From Elephas maximus indicus (taxonomy: Eukaryota; Chordata; Mammalia; Proboscidea; Elephantidae): a DNA stretch of 64,000 bases. The notes beneath the pieces were generated by a model that had not been told where the DNA came from, searched no databases, and worked only from the letters and a program-made list of their open reading frames with translations. Of the stretch, positions 22,690-34,900 are shown in pieces (positions within the stretch are counted from its first letter, which is position 1; the number at the start of each line of letters is the position of its first letter). The stretch covers positions 90,450,968 through 90,514,967 of the forward strand of contig NC_064830.1 in the NCBI RefSeq assembly GCF_024166365.1, given 5' to 3'. A program made the translations under genes and the position numbers.

Positions 22690-23310
22690 GTGATAATAAT
22701 TACAATGACTAAAAAGAGTAAAACAGCCTAAAATAGATTGTAAGTAAGAATTAACATTTTGAGGGAGCAAGCTGAAAAGATTAAAAAAGAAAGGAATAGT
22801 CATAGGAGGAATGATGAGTAACTAGATGGCCTTAAGGTGCGTTTTAATAATATCTTGTTCTACTTTTCTAGAGATGTTAATCCATGAGCAGCAAGAGGTA
22901 TTGGTGATAGCACAGACTCCTCTTTGTTGTGCTAATAAAAAACTAAAGCTATTCTCTTATCAAGGACTACCTTGATGAGGGATTCTAAAGATTTTTGTTG
23001 AGTTGTCATTCCATCGGTAATATTATTAGCAATTTGGGCCATGGTAACAGATACAATGTGAATAGACTTCTCTAATTGTAATATGCTATATGTGGGAACA
23101 AATGCCCAAAGAAATGACTAGCCCCATCCAGGTCTATCAGTGATGGGATTATTTGGGAAAATAAGTTCTCTCCTGTGTGCAGTTATTAATTTTAATTCAC
23201 TGGTCTAATATAAACTATCATTACATGAATGGATATTTAATAGAATTCTGAGGGTACCTGCAGTGCAATGACCCTGCATATTCCAACCATCTAAATATGG
23301 CAAGACCTAA

Positions 23311-23473
23311 TTTAAAAAAACCTGTTGCCATTGAGTTGATTTTGACTCATAGCGACCCTAAAGGACAGAGTAGAACTGCCCCATAGGGTTTCCAGGGAGT
23401 ACCTGGTGGATTCAAACTGCCGACCTTTTGGTTAGCAGCTGTAGCTCTTAACCACTGTGCCACCACGGTTTCC
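23311..23473 (-). mobile_element. AfroSINE in env remnant (minus)
   Basis: From the A-rich tail and 'cctgttgccattgagttgat' to 'ctgtgccaccacggtttcc'. Flanks aagacctaa/aaggtctaa look like a decayed target duplication. Confidence 0.9.
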
Positions 23474-24379
23474 AAGGTCTAAATATAAGGTTCAAAATTG
23501 GATTTCTTTCTTAAATAAGTAGATCCCATAGATAATAGATAAGAAAAACATATCTATATGGAGCAGATAATGTGTCAATCCTGGTTTGTTTATTGGGAAA
23601 GGAAATGTTTTGATAGACTTTTTGAGCCAACCTTCAGTTAATGAATTGTTATAAATGGACAAACCTCTAAATTCTAGATGGTCTCTGAGTTGGGTACAAA
23701 TTAGAAAAATTTGGTCATTAGCATGACTGCTATTTACTAATGAAGGCTAATATTGGGAATTACCCATTAAAAAAAGGCATTGTTCAGGCCTGGAGCATCT
23801 GGTGGGATCTACTTAAAAATGAGTGAGGTTAAAACAAGGTGCTAATGGATAGGTTGATAATTCTGGAGGATGCTATAATTTGACATGAATGACTCATTTG
23901 AATAGTTTTTCAAAATCAATAGTAAAGTTAGGTATGAATTTAAAACTGGGAAGGCAAGAGGATAAATAAGGTCTTGTACAGATTGAGGAGAGGAGTGACA
24001 TATGCAACAGTCAATTAAATTGCTGGTGTTACCAAATGACTGAGCTAACTTAATAAGGGCATTGTCTTTCTAAGTGTTAATGGAGGTTATTAGAAGCAGT
24101 AAGGTAAAATTCAAGTAAAGCTTTATAATGAAGAAAAACTATTCAGAAATAATACAATAAGGCAAAGAGTGTAAGAATAATCGCAACAATAAAGCAGGTT
24201 CTACAAATATCTATCATAAAAGCTACCAGGAAATAAACCCAAGTTGGTGGAATAAAGCTTTTTCAAATACTGTAAGTATTAAACAGAGTGCAATGACTTC
24301 AATAATTAGTATTACCGAGGAAGTAAATTGCAAGAGTGAAGTATAGCTAATAAATAAGAAAAGCTACTATTATGAAACA

Positions 24380-24558
24380 CCAAAAACAAACAAAAAAACC
24401 AAACTAAACCCGTTGCCGTCAACTCGGTTCCAACTCATAGCAACCCTATTGGACAGTGAAGAACTCACCCATAGGGTTTCCAAGGAGCGGCCGGTGGATT
24501 TGAACTGCTGACTTTTGGTTAGCAGCTGAGCTCTTAACCACTATGTCACCAGGGCTCC
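24380..24558 (-). mobile_element. AfroSINE between env and pol remnants (minus)
   Basis: Tail 'ccaaaaacaaacaaaaaaac' at the left, then 'cccgttgccgtcaactcgg', to head 'actatgtcaccagggctcc'. Confidence 0.9.
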
Positions 24559-24589
24559 ATTACAAAACAAAGTCTAAAAATTTCCACAA

Positions 24590-25870
24590 GTTGCCTGAGG
24601 CCTTGTTCCGTGATCTTGGGAGTAGTCATCTAATTTAGATGTCGTTTGCATCTGGCCACAAGGGTGTTTAAGGATAACCTTCAAGTTTCCAGGTGGCTGG
24701 TAAGCCTAAGCTTCTACCTAGTGTGAAAACCTGCAGGTCACGACAAGCATGTATTTATAGCCATTTGAAGGTGAGAGCTGTATGAAGTCTAGTTGCCATT
24801 CTAACATAGGCCCAAAGGGTAAGGGGTATCACTTAGGTGAGATTTTAAGACACTTCGATGAGTTGTGATGACAGCAGGTGAAATAATGTGAAACTTTATG
24901 TGCTGCGGCTTCAAAATCTTATTACTAATTTTTTTTTTTTTTAAGGTTTCAATCATCTTATCCTAGGTGAGTATTGATATGTAGAGGTCGAATCATAGGG
25001 ACATAGAGGGATCTGGGCAAAATGAACTTCTGATTGGGTCCTAACCATAACTTAGTGGTAGGATCTTGGTAACAATCTTCCTTTTCCGTATTTCGATTCA
25101 TCAAGCTGAGCTAATAGCTGTCATTTTAAAGGACTTTCTGAAGTTATTTCATGAAGACTGGAGTCTTCTATGAATAAACCTGAGGGACTTCTTTTTCAAG
25201 AGTCCCTTCCATAATGTCCCCAGCTATTACAGAGGTCACGATAATTTTGGATGTAGCCTGCTTTGCTGCTTTATCAGCTAAATTATTTCCTCTGATTACT
25301 TTGGAATGAGACACTCTCTTTCCTGACCAGGAAGGAATTTTTATAACAGCTATTTCAGAAGGGAGTAAAAAAGTACCTGATAATTAGGGAAACTTAAGGC
25401 ATGGGTATTCATTAAAGCTTACTACAGTTTGATTACAGCTTTCCGATCTTCTGAGTTAATTTGGAAGGAGCCTGGCTCAGAGGCCTTTAAGTACTTGTAT
25501 AAAGGCTGAGCTAAAAGAGAAAATTTGGAATCCAGGTTCAGCAGTAGCCACAGAGTCCTAGAGATCCTTGCAGTTGTTTCTTAGTTCCAGGTATAGGGAA
25601 AGAAAAAATAGCTTTTTTTTCATTTAGGATCAATAGAAATACCTTCTGCAGAGATTAAATAACCTAAATACTTAACAGAAAGCTGCACCAATTGTAGTAT
25701 TTTTTTTTTTTTTTTTAGAAATTTTGTGTCCTCTGGCAGATAAATGTTTTGACAAGATTACACTATAGTTAAGGCAAGGCTGTTGGGAGCCAGAACAGAC
25801 TAGTGAATCTTCAACATATTGCAGCAATGTGGACTTACTGGCAAAATGTAAGTACTTAAAGGCCTCTCTC
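24590..25870 (-). pseudogene. Provirus pol remnant (end of RT, RNase H, start of integrase)
   Basis: Minus-strand order is correct. An RT palm motif at 25807-25818 reads YVED where class I elements have YVDD, so a catalytic aspartate is lost. An RNase H C-terminal motif RGNNLADKAAKQA lies at 25255-25293. An integrase N-terminal region with the class I style LPRSLY/HTHLG pattern lies at about 24970-25050. Several stops and at least one internal deletion in RNase H are present. The motifs are gammaretrovirus-like rather than ERV-L-like. Confidence 0.75.
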
Positions 25871-28370
25871 TGCCACTTTACCAATTCTGACACCAACCGT
25901 CCCTCCCAAGGCACTCTTGATTTTTGTGCTGGGTTTGATAATTAATTGGAATGGCCACACAGAACGCACAATATGTGGTTTATTAGGGAAATAACAGGTT
26001 ACAATTCAAGGAGAGGAATGCTCAGAATACAGCTCTTCCATCAGGATAATCTCTTCTCAGCTGTGCTCACAGACATGCTTCTCTCTGGCCTTTCAGCCTT
26101 TTCCCTGCTTGGGCAAGTTTTACAAACCCCTTTTAGCTCTGCTGATGAGTGCCCTGAGGGACTCCGCTCTGCCAGTAAGCCTTGGCCTGAAGGTGCTCAG
26201 TGTGAACTCTGTGGGTCAGGAAACCTAGCTCCACCAAGTACCTGGAGGAACCCTACTCCTCCAGCAAGCCTCCTACCTGAAGGGATTCAGCTTTCTCACT
26301 CCTTGGGATGGAAAGCCCACTTCGCCATCTCCTACTGGTCTCTCCTGCCATTGTTTCTCTGCCACTGATTCTCACCGTCTTCAGTGTTATGGCTCTCTCT
26401 CTCTCTTAGTCTCCTGGTTCCAGGAGCTTCTCAGCACAGGGATTCCAGGTCCAAAGGACGTGCTCTGCTCTAGGCTCTTCTTCCTTGGTGGTGATGAGAT
26501 CCTCTCCTCCCCGCCTCTGAGATGGCTTATTATAAGTCTAGTGCTATGATAAAACTGACTAATCCCCTTGGGTTGGCCATGATCACCTTATTTGCACAGT
26601 CCCACCCAGTCACTTGGGTGGGAGTTACAAGAAAGTCCACACAAAAGCAATCCATCACACTGCAGGCCACCTCCTGGCTTTTCTAGCCATGGTTCTTTCA
26701 TAGTTGGGAATAATTTCCCCCTCCTAATCATTTTATCATTCCAAAGCAGTCATTAATAATTACTCCTTCAGTAGGGCAAAAGAGACCTAAGGGTGAGATT
26801 ACTCAGGTACCAGCCCTTCAGGTCTGCTGCAGGTGTCTGTCTGATCCAGTCAGGCTCTTCAAAAGTCATCTCAGCTTCATCCTTTCTGGTGTCTGATAAA
26901 ATTTAACTGAGAGAAGATTATTCCCTTGCTCTGAGCCTCACAAGATGTCAGCATAGCAAAACCTTTAAGGGACTTTAGGTTTGTCTAGTAGTGCCCCCTC
27001 CCCTTAGTCTACTCTTTCACTGTTACAGCTTCTACAATTACAGTTTTTACAATCACAATTAACCCTGTTAACAATCAGCATCCACAAGTGAGTCATATAA
27101 TCCTATCAGCATCTTCCCCATCCTCTCTTCCCCAAACCCATCAGGAAAAGAGGAATCTATTCAGTGGGAATCCTCCTTTGTCCCCCCTCTCCATTTTGAA
27201 TGTAAACATGCCCATGAAAACATGTAAGCCAGACACTTCAAGCCTTTAGCTCTCCCCATTTTAGAAAGCCAATGTTTAAATTGCCCATCACTATCAAACC
27301 AGTACTCTAACGAGATGAGCATGTTCCTTTATACTGAAGAGTCTTCTGATCTGGTTGGAACTTTGAGCATCTGCATCTATAAGCAAAGTCCAGTCCAGAG
27401 CAAGCCATCAAATTGTAAAAATCTACACCAGATTGTTGTCAAACATCTTTCTCTTTGTTCGGTTTGGTTTTGGTCAACTTATCCCTAGCCATTCAAGCTA
27501 GGACACAATGAGTAGCAGCCTTAGGCTCGAGAGTTCACACACACATCCTGGCACTTCAAACAGCCCCTTCACACTGTCATCCCTAGACCCCTTGGGCTAG
27601 GTCAGTGAGTTCCACTCACAAGCTCAGGAGTCCACACACAACTTCCTGCACTTCTGACCAGCCAGCCCTTCCTCTCATTCTCTGGTCCTTAGCCCCTGTG
27701 AGCTAGGTCAACTCGTTCCAATAGAATATGTCTTAACTCAGTCCATCTCTTCAATGCAGTACTTCCCCTACTTCCACTCATTAGTGGACCCAGGTGGTTA
27801 CCCAAGGTAGGCAGACCAAGCTGTCTTCTCACTGTCTCCCTTTAACTTCCAGTCCTGGGAAGAGGTTCCTTCTGATGGGTACTGACTTTTCCTGCCTCAA
27901 TGCCCCAACAGCAAACCACTTGCTCGAAATTCAAAAAGTGAAACAGTGGTTTTTTTTTTTTTTTGCAGGTTCTTCCTTCAAATGCATATCTTCTGTTCTC
28001 TTAGCCATTCTAGGTGGCTCTGCATGTCTTTTTCAAAATGCAAATTCTGGGTGGGTCTTAGTTTTTTGACTAAGTCCCCACTCTATACACAGGGCTACTG
28101 GCTTGAAACAAAAAAATCCTAGTTTCTCTTTTAGCATATCCAATCAAGTACTGGGTGAAGGTGGAGTTACGTGTTCTCTTTAATCTATAATACCTGATAC
28201 TCATTTCTATCACACATTTAGGTTTGTTTTACAACACTAGATGGGAGAAACATTCAATATCCATAGTATATGCAGATAAACACATACCCTTTTTTAAAAA
28301 CATTCCAGTTTCGTCTTCTCTTTTCCACCCCTTGACTGTCTTCCCATTCCTATGTATATGACCTTGGGCC
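25871..28370 (-). mobile_element. Second LTR element nested in the provirus pol
   Basis: 25871-about 26690 is an LTR of the same family as 39356 and 40716 ('atggccacacagaac', 'tggtttattagggaaataac', 'caggttacaattcaagg'). About 26690-28370 looks like its internal sequence: a block near 28318-28370 ('ccccttgactgtcttcccat') is shared with the internal region of the pair at 39356-41497. No second LTR is seen at the right, so the element is incomplete. Family unassigned. Confidence 0.55.
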
Positions 28371-28860
28371 TCTAAGGTTTGAGAGAGTTCATGAGTCATA
28401 TTGGCCAATTCAGCAATGGGGGCTGTCTTCTAATGAAAGCAGTGCCTTTTTTATTAAGGTTGAAAGTTTGGGTTTGAGACTAGATATGAATACTGCATTA
28501 AAACCTTGCATGGCTCCCAGGGCTAGAGGATCCAGCCCAGAATGTTCCAAAAACTTTTGGAGCAGTCAAGTTTGATAATCATACACACTCTCATCTTTAT
28601 TCTGTACTCAAGAGAAATTTAGTCCAATCTATTATTGAAGGAAAGCTTTGGGAATGGCCTCAAGTAATCTTTTACCCATCGCTCAAATATCTTCAAAGAG
28701 GGTAAAAGAGGGTAGCAGCTGTTTTATTCATATCTAAAGCTAGGCTGTTTTTAGAATCCTTTCAGTCAGCATGCTTCGACCATAATTTGGCTTCTCGGAA
28801 CCAGTTAACATATAAATTGACTGGTATAAATCTCGCAAGCCAGGGTGGTAAGCTTTAATA

Positions 28861-28965
28861 CCAAACCAAACCAAACCAAACCAAACCAAACCAAACCAAA
28901 CCAAACCAAACCAAACCAAACCAAACCAAACCAAACCAAACCAAACCAAACCAAACCAAACCAAA
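28861..28965. repeat. (CCAAA)21 perfect pentanucleotide array
   Basis: 21 uninterrupted copies of CCAAA. Read on the minus strand it gives spurious open frames of a V-W-F-G-L type repeat, which should not be annotated as protein. Confidence 0.97.
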
Positions 28966-29117
28966 CCCAGTGCCGTCGAGTCGTTTCCGACTGATAGCGA
29001 CCCTGAAGGACAGAGTAGAACTTCCCCATAGAGTTTCTACGGAGCACCTAGCAGATTCGAGCTGCTGACCCTTTGGTTTACAGCCGTAGCACTTACCTAC
29101 TACGCCACCAGGGTCTC
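28861..29117 (-). mobile_element. AfroSINE with expanded CCAAA tail (minus)
   Basis: SINE body 28966-29117 plus a CCAAA array. The flanks TAAGCTTTAATA (28849-28860) and TAAGCTATAATA (29119-29130) form a 12-bp target duplication with one mismatch, showing that the array belongs to the SINE's 3' tail. Confidence 0.9.
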
Positions 29118-30438
29118 CTAAGCTATAATAAGGATCTTAAATTCTTCACCAAATTTATATGGGTCCTCCAGTACTTTTGGAAAATCCTTAACAACATTGG
29201 GTAACTCTGTGTGAGCCCAAGGAACAAGACATAGCAGGGTTATTAGGAGATTTCCGGGTGCCCATCCTGGAATCTGCAGAGCAGAGTTTAAAGGGTATTT
29301 GGAGAATGGGCTTCTGATTCTCAGTAGGTTCTTTAAGAACGAAAGGAAGCTCAGATAAAGTGCAGTTAGGAGATTAAGAGGGAAGAGAGGGATAGAGAGA
29401 AACGGTTGCTGGCAGGGGAGCAGAAGGCTCAGATGCAGGAATTTGACACTGTAATTCTTTGTTCTGCTTGATTAATTTGGAAACAGCATCCTGCAAGGTG
29501 TTGATTTTGCTATCTTGCTGTCTTTTAGAAGCCTTTGTGTACCAATAAAAATATGAATCCTATTGAGGCTGCTTGATCCAGATGTCTCTTTTCTCTAATT
29601 TACTGCACAGGAAAACTATCTTAAAAAGATCAAAAGATTCCCACAGCAGCCACTGGTTTTCTAAATGACCCCTAGTCAGGTGATGCCAACTACATAAGAA
29701 GGAGCATATTATGGGACCAAAATGCTTGTTCATATAGTCAGTAGGGTCATCCAACTCTAATGGATGGGAACTCTGAGCTACTCTTAGATTTGGCACAAAC
29801 TTAAAAAAAAAAAAGTTATTTTATTTTATTTTATTTTATTATTTCCTTTGAGATTCCTGAGGTTCATGAGCTCAAACCAACCCCTTTGGAAGTCCTTAAT
29901 GTGCACACAGAAATAAAGAAATCAAGAGCAGAGCACTATTTTTGATTTCTCAGAGTCAAAACAAATTCCTGATAGGGAACTGCCACAGGGTTTGGACAAT
30001 GTTTTGCTTATACCAGTGTGTGCCTTTTTGTTACATGAGAGTTTTCTTGTGGACAGTGGGCAGCCTAATGCTCTTGGCCCATCTCACAACTGGCTTATCC
30101 AGTCACGAGTGTCTTCATTCAGCCAAAGCTAGGAGTGAGGGCCCTAATGGCTTTTAAATGGCTCAACATCTGCTTGCATTTTTATTTTGCATCTTATAAG
30201 ACTCTGAGATTCCTAGTAGTGAAAAAAAATGAAAACAAAAGAAAGACAAAGACAAAACCTTAAGTAAAACTTGGAGAGCTTCAATGCAAGGAAGCAGAGG
30301 ATTGAACCTGACCGGTAATTTACCTTGGGTGACTCCCAAGAGGTCCGTGGAAATGCAGAGCTGAAAAGTGGCTTTGCCGGTACCATTAGCCCTATTCCTT
30401 GATGCCTCAGGGGGCTGCTGAAGATAATTCACCTTCAA

Positions 30439-30456
30439 ACCCCACTCCTGACACCA
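30439..30456 (-). other. Primer-binding site, complementary to tRNA-Leu 3' end
   Basis: On the minus strand reads TGGTGTCAGGAGTGGGGT, 5 bases after the 5' LTR. The complement (CCCACTCCTGACACCA) is the 3' end of tRNA-Leu(CAG) including CCA, with one difference near the inner end. Confidence 0.8.
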
Positions 30457-30461
30457 AGAAA

Positions 30462-31022
30462 TGTCAAAGAGTAAAGTCTCTGAGTTTGTTAAAGTAAAAA
30501 CGAAGAATTTTATTAAGGGAGATACAATTTACAAATTGGGAAACAGTGCAGAGAAGAATCTACACAGTGCTCCATACTGTGGGAGAATGATGGGGTATAT
30601 TTATACGTGAAAAAGGGGGAGCTTTTAAGAAAAATTCTGATTGGTTGACATTTACTTTACAGTTACAGAATAGCCATAGAATAATCAGAGGATGATCATA
30701 AGACCCCTCACTCAAATTTTACTTTGTTTAACATCAGTTAGTTCTATTCTGTAACATTCTGCTTGTATCCATTGCACTATTTTTTCTGAGAACAGATTTG
30801 CTGCCTCTCAGAAATCTTTAACCATGGGTTGCTGTCTCTCCTGTTTATCTTCTTCAGGAATTTTCTTTTAGGGCAGTCAGGGGTTTAAATCTTAACAAAA
30901 ATTAACTACAGGAGCAAAGATGGAGTCTACAGAGGTTAACTTAAAGAAAATGGAGTCTGATGCAGGCCCTGTACTGGCCATCTCAGTTGTGCCAAGGGCC
31001 TCAATTTAAGTGCCTTTACATA
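30462..31022 (-). repeat. 5' LTR of the provirus
   Basis: 561 bp partner of the left LTR. Starts TGTCAAAGAG at 30462 next to the primer-binding site and ends at 31022, where the GTTA target duplication follows. Confidence 0.87.
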
Positions 31023-31846
31023 GTTACGTTCTTCACATTGTGTGAACATTCTCATTATTTCTGTTCTGGTTGTTCTGTTTCAGTTAATCTAGTTTCCCTA
31101 CCCTTTTTCATTATCATCTTTGTTTTAAAGTAATTGTTGACCATTTGATTTCATATAGGTGATTTTTAAAATGAGCATAGTACTTAAAGGTGATAGTCAT
31201 TATTTTCTGAGCCAATTTGTTATTTAGCTCCAAGGAGACCTCAGGAGTTAGTTTTTGCTCAAGGTTTGAAAAGTATCTCAGGGCAGTAGTCTTGGGGAGT
31301 CCTTTAGTCTCAACCAGTCTAATAGGTCTTTTTTTTTTTTAATGAATTTGAAGTTCTGTTCCACATTTTTCTCCCATTCTATCAGGGTCCATGTACTGTG
31401 GTCCTGGTTAGAATGGTCAGTAATAGTAGCCAGGTGCCATCTAGTTCTGGTCTCAGGGTAGATGAAGCCATGATTCCTGGAGACTCTTTGTCCTGTAGAT
31501 TAGTTTCTTCTTTGAGTCTTTGGTTTCCTTCTTTCTCTTTTGCTCTGGATGTGTAGAGACCGATAGTTGTATCTTAGATGGCTGCTCATAAGCTTTAAGA
31601 TGCCAGGCACTTGCTCACCAAACTAGGGTGTAAAACATAACTTTATGAAGAATATTGTGCCAATTGACCAAATGTTCCACAAGACTATGATCCTAACCCT
31701 TCAAACCCAGAAATCCAGTTCCATGAGGTGTTTGGTTATGTCTAAGAAGTATCCATTACTGTGTCTTCTATGTGCTTTATTATATATATGAATATATGTG
31801 CATATAATCACATAGATGCATATACATACACCTATATATACACATA

Positions 31847-32004
31847 GAAACCCTGGTGGTGTAGTGGTTAAGAGCCACGGCTGCTAACCAAAAGGTTGGC
31901 AGTTCAAATCCACTAGGTGCTCCTTGGAAACCCTATGGGGTAGTTCTACTCTGTCCTATAGGGTCACTATGAGTCAGAATCAACTTGATGGCAATGTTTT
32001 TTTT
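31847..32004 (+). mobile_element. AfroSINE in L1 (plus)
   Basis: From 'gaaaccctggtggtgtagtg' to 'cttgatggcaatg' plus T tail; flanks atacacata/atacacacata. Confidence 0.92.
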
Positions 32005-34104
32005 ATACACACATACATACCAACATACGTACATATATACCTGCACTTACATTTTTTGGTTGTTTGAAAATTATATATGCCATGGGAATTACCAACAATT
32101 CATTTTTTCTTGTGTACTTTTTGTGACATTGTTTTCTTCCTTCAAGCTGTGTACACTTCACCCTCAGTTGGTGTCACCTCTCCCATCACCAAAATAGCAA
32201 GTGTCTACTACCTAGAGAGTGAATCCCTCTCCCTACCTCCCCATCCCTGTTATCTACCTGTTTCCGTATATTTACTTGTTCATGTCGTTTCGATAAGGTG
32301 AGAACATACTCTCTCTCTATATGTATTTTTTGTGATTGACTTGTTTTGCTCAACATAATGAACTCTGAGTTTATCCATGTTCCAAGACGTTTTGGGAACT
32401 CGTCTTTCTTTATCATGGAGTAGTATTCCGTTGTATGTATGTACCACATTTTACTTATCCATTCATCCATTGATGGGCACTTAGGTTGTTTCTATCTTTT
32501 TGCTATTGTGGATAATGCTGCAGTGAACATAGGTGTGTGTATATCTGTTCATGTCGCTTCTATTAGATCCCTAGGGTATACATGTAGGAGTGGAGTATAT
32601 ATTCCTAGGAGTGGAATTGCTGGATCATAAGGCAACTCCACCTCTATTTTTCTGAGGAACTGCCAGATAGGTTTCCACAATGGCTGTATCATTTTGCATT
32701 CGCACCAGCAATGGATGAGGTTTCTAATTTCTCCACATCCCCTCCAACACTTGTTATTTCTGTTGTTGTTTTCTAATCTTGGTCATCCTAGTGGGAGTGA
32801 AATGGTATCTCATTGTGGCTTCAATTTGCATTTCTCTGATGGTTAATGACCTTGAACATCTTTTCATGTGCCCGTTGGTCATTTGAATACCCTCTTTGGT
32901 GAAGTATCTGTTCATGTTCTTTGCCCAGTTTTTGATTGGGTTATGTATCTTTTTGTTGTTAAATTGTAGAAGTTTTCTATATATTTCAGATACTAGACCC
33001 TTACCAGTTATATTGTTCCCAAATATTTTTTCCCAGTCTGTAGGTTGTCTCTTTATACTTTTGATAAAGTATTTTGATGAACATAAGCATTTAACTTTTA
33101 TGAGGTCCCAGTTATCTACTTTGTATTCTGGTGTTCATGCATTTGTTATTGTGTTTGATAATCTATTGTTGAAAAAAATTAGATCCCAAAGCTTTGCTCC
33201 TGTATTTTCTTCTGAGAACTTTATGGTTTTAGATTTAACATTTAAGTCCTCGATCCTTTTTGAATTAGGTTTTGTGGATGGTGTGAGGTATGAATCTTGT
33301 TTCATTTTTCTGCATGTGGAAATCCACTTTTGCCAGAACCATTTGTTGAAGACATTGTTCCTTCTCCATTGAATGCATTTAGCACCCCTGTCGAAAATCA
33401 ATTGACCATAGATATCTGGATTTATTTCTGGATTTTCAATTCTGTTCCATTAGTTTATGTGTGTATCATTAAATCAGTACCAGCCTGTTTCAATTACTGT
33501 AGCTGTGTAAAATGTTTTGAAGTCAGGAAGTGTGAGAAATCCTACTTTGTTCTACTTCAAAATTGCTTTGACTGTCTGGGATCTCTCAATATAAAATTGA
33601 GGATTAGTTTTTCCACTTCTGTAAAGAATGCTGTTGGAATTTTGATTGAGGTTGTGTTGTATCTGTAGATCACTTTGGGTAGTATTAACATCTTGACTAT
33701 ACCAACTCTTCTAATCCATGAGCAGGGAACTTCTATTTAGGTATTTTTTAGTATCTTTCAGCAGTGTTTTATAATTTTCATTGTACAAGTCTCTCACATT
33801 CCTGGGTAAGTTTATTACTAGATATACTATTCCCTTAGATTCTATTGTAAATGAAATTGTCTTCCTAATCTCCTTTTCAGATTTCTCATGGCTATTTTAT
33901 TGTATAGAAACCCAGCTGTTTGTTGACCTTGTATTATGAAACTTTGCTAAATTCCTCTATTAGTTCTAAAAGCTTTCTAGTAGATTCTTGGGGATTTTCT
34001 GTATGTAAGATCATGTCAATTCCCATATCCCTGGGAATAGTGTTCATTTTGCCTCTTACTTTCCAATTTAGATACATTTTATTAACAAACAGTAATTTGT
34101 ATTG

Positions 34105-34900
34105 GTTAAGACTGAGGTTCAACTGCTATAACAGACCCAAAATAAAAGAGGCTTAAACTAGACATTCCCGTTTACAATCCAAGCATTAGAAGTTCAGGGA
34201 GGTTATAGAAGCTCCACAGTGTTGGAGACCCAGGCCCCTTCTAACATGTCATTCTGTCATCCCTAGGGTTCTGTCCTCATCCACATCGTCAACGATAGTG
34301 CACCACTATGTCCACATTCTGAGGCAGAAAAAGTAAAGAGAGGAAGTGGTGGGTATGCCTCTTTCTTTTAGGGATGTGACTGCACACATCATTTCTTCTC
34401 ACATCTCATTGGGCAGAACTTAGTCACGTATGTGTACAGCTGCAAGGAAGGCTGGACTGGGAGACGTAATCTTTTTTTTTTATGTAAGAGCTTTATTGAT
34501 TTATAATTGGCATACTGCAATACTTAGTGTATAATTTGATAAACATTAACATATGTATATACTCATGAAAACATGATCATAATGAAGAATGAATGGATCA
34601 GATCCATTATTCTCAAAAATTTCCTTTGTAAAAGTTTACTGGGAGATGTAGCCTTTATTCTAAGCCACCAGGTACCTAGCTTAAACTGGAGTTGTATTAC
34701 TAAAGGAAGAAGAGAACAGACACTGGAGGACAACTAGCTCTTTCTGCCACATTGTCATTATCATTAATCTAAACACCCTCTGGATGGAACATCTTGTACA
34801 ATTTGACAAAGTAACCATGATCCTTAGGTGTCCTTGACCTGATCCTGTGTTATTACTATCACATTCAGCTTTAGAGACCTCCTCATTCAGGACTTTATGG
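34105..34900 (+). other. Old repeat split by a small retroposed insert
   Basis: 34105-34455 and 34651-34700 look like one old interspersed element ('aactgctataacagaccc', 'agccaccaggtacctagc') interrupted by the insert described separately. The rest is unassigned. Confidence 0.35.
34469..34637 (-). mobile_element. Short retroposed insert with 13-bp target duplication
   Basis: Flanked by ACTGGGAGACGTA (34456-34468) and ACTGGGAGATGTA (34638-34650), one mismatch. A T-run at its left end is the antisense of an A-tail. The body resembles a LINE 3' end but was not assigned. Confidence 0.6.

Larger units (their letters stand above)
22101..24370 (-). pseudogene. Provirus env remnant
   Basis: On the minus strand a leucine-rich heptad segment (about 22940-23040) is followed by a C-x6-CC disulfide motif at 22888-22914, the arrangement of the gamma-type transmembrane subunit. 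The two lie in different frames, so the gene is broken there. A hydrophobic stretch lies further on, near 22700-22790. Two AfroSINEs (22530, 23311) also interrupt it. Confidence 0.65.
28380..30438 (-). pseudogene. Provirus gag remnant and leader
   Basis: Minus-strand fragments at about 29140-29260 read like a class I capsid region (a block ending in PYKFGEEFKILI), and 28400-28700 reads like the following capsid part. Frames are broken by stops and by the AfroSINE with its CCAAA array (28861-29117). The nucleocapsid, protease and first half of reverse transcriptase are not found; a second LTR element occupies that place. Confidence 0.55.
21543..31022 (-). mobile_element. Class I (gammaretrovirus-like) endogenous provirus, decayed
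   Basis: Two direct-repeat LTRs (21543-22100 and 30462-31022) flank an internal region. The 4-bp duplication GTTA lies outside both (21539-21542, 31023-31026). A primer-binding site follows the right LTR, fixing the minus orientation. Between them are recognisable env, pol and gag segments in the correct retroviral order, all with stops or frameshifts. At least four AfroSINEs and a second LTR element are inserted in it. The class I assignment rests on the pol and env motifs listed separately. It cannot encode functional virus. Confidence 0.88.
21453..34104 (-). mobile_element. L1 (minus) split by an endogenous provirus
   Basis: The L1 3' end lies at 21453-21542 and resumes at 31027-34104 after the provirus. 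The right part has the L1 3' UTR (near 31550-31620). Next comes the end of ORF2 (minus-strand open frame at 32186-32470 with DEWISKMWYIHTTEYYSMIKK), and then further ORF2 (33135-33401, GAKCIQWRRNNVFNKWFWQKW-type block). It is 5'-truncated and carries many stops. An AfroSINE sits inside at 31847. Confidence 0.8.

Noticed and set aside
25946..26368. 140-codon plus-strand open frame
   Set aside because: It lies antisense in the LTR nested in the provirus; the same frame is not kept in the related LTRs at 39356 and 40716.
28740..29047. Minus-strand open frames of a repeated V-W-F-G-L pattern
   Set aside because: They are translations of the CCAAA microsatellite in a SINE tail; no start context, no conservation expected.
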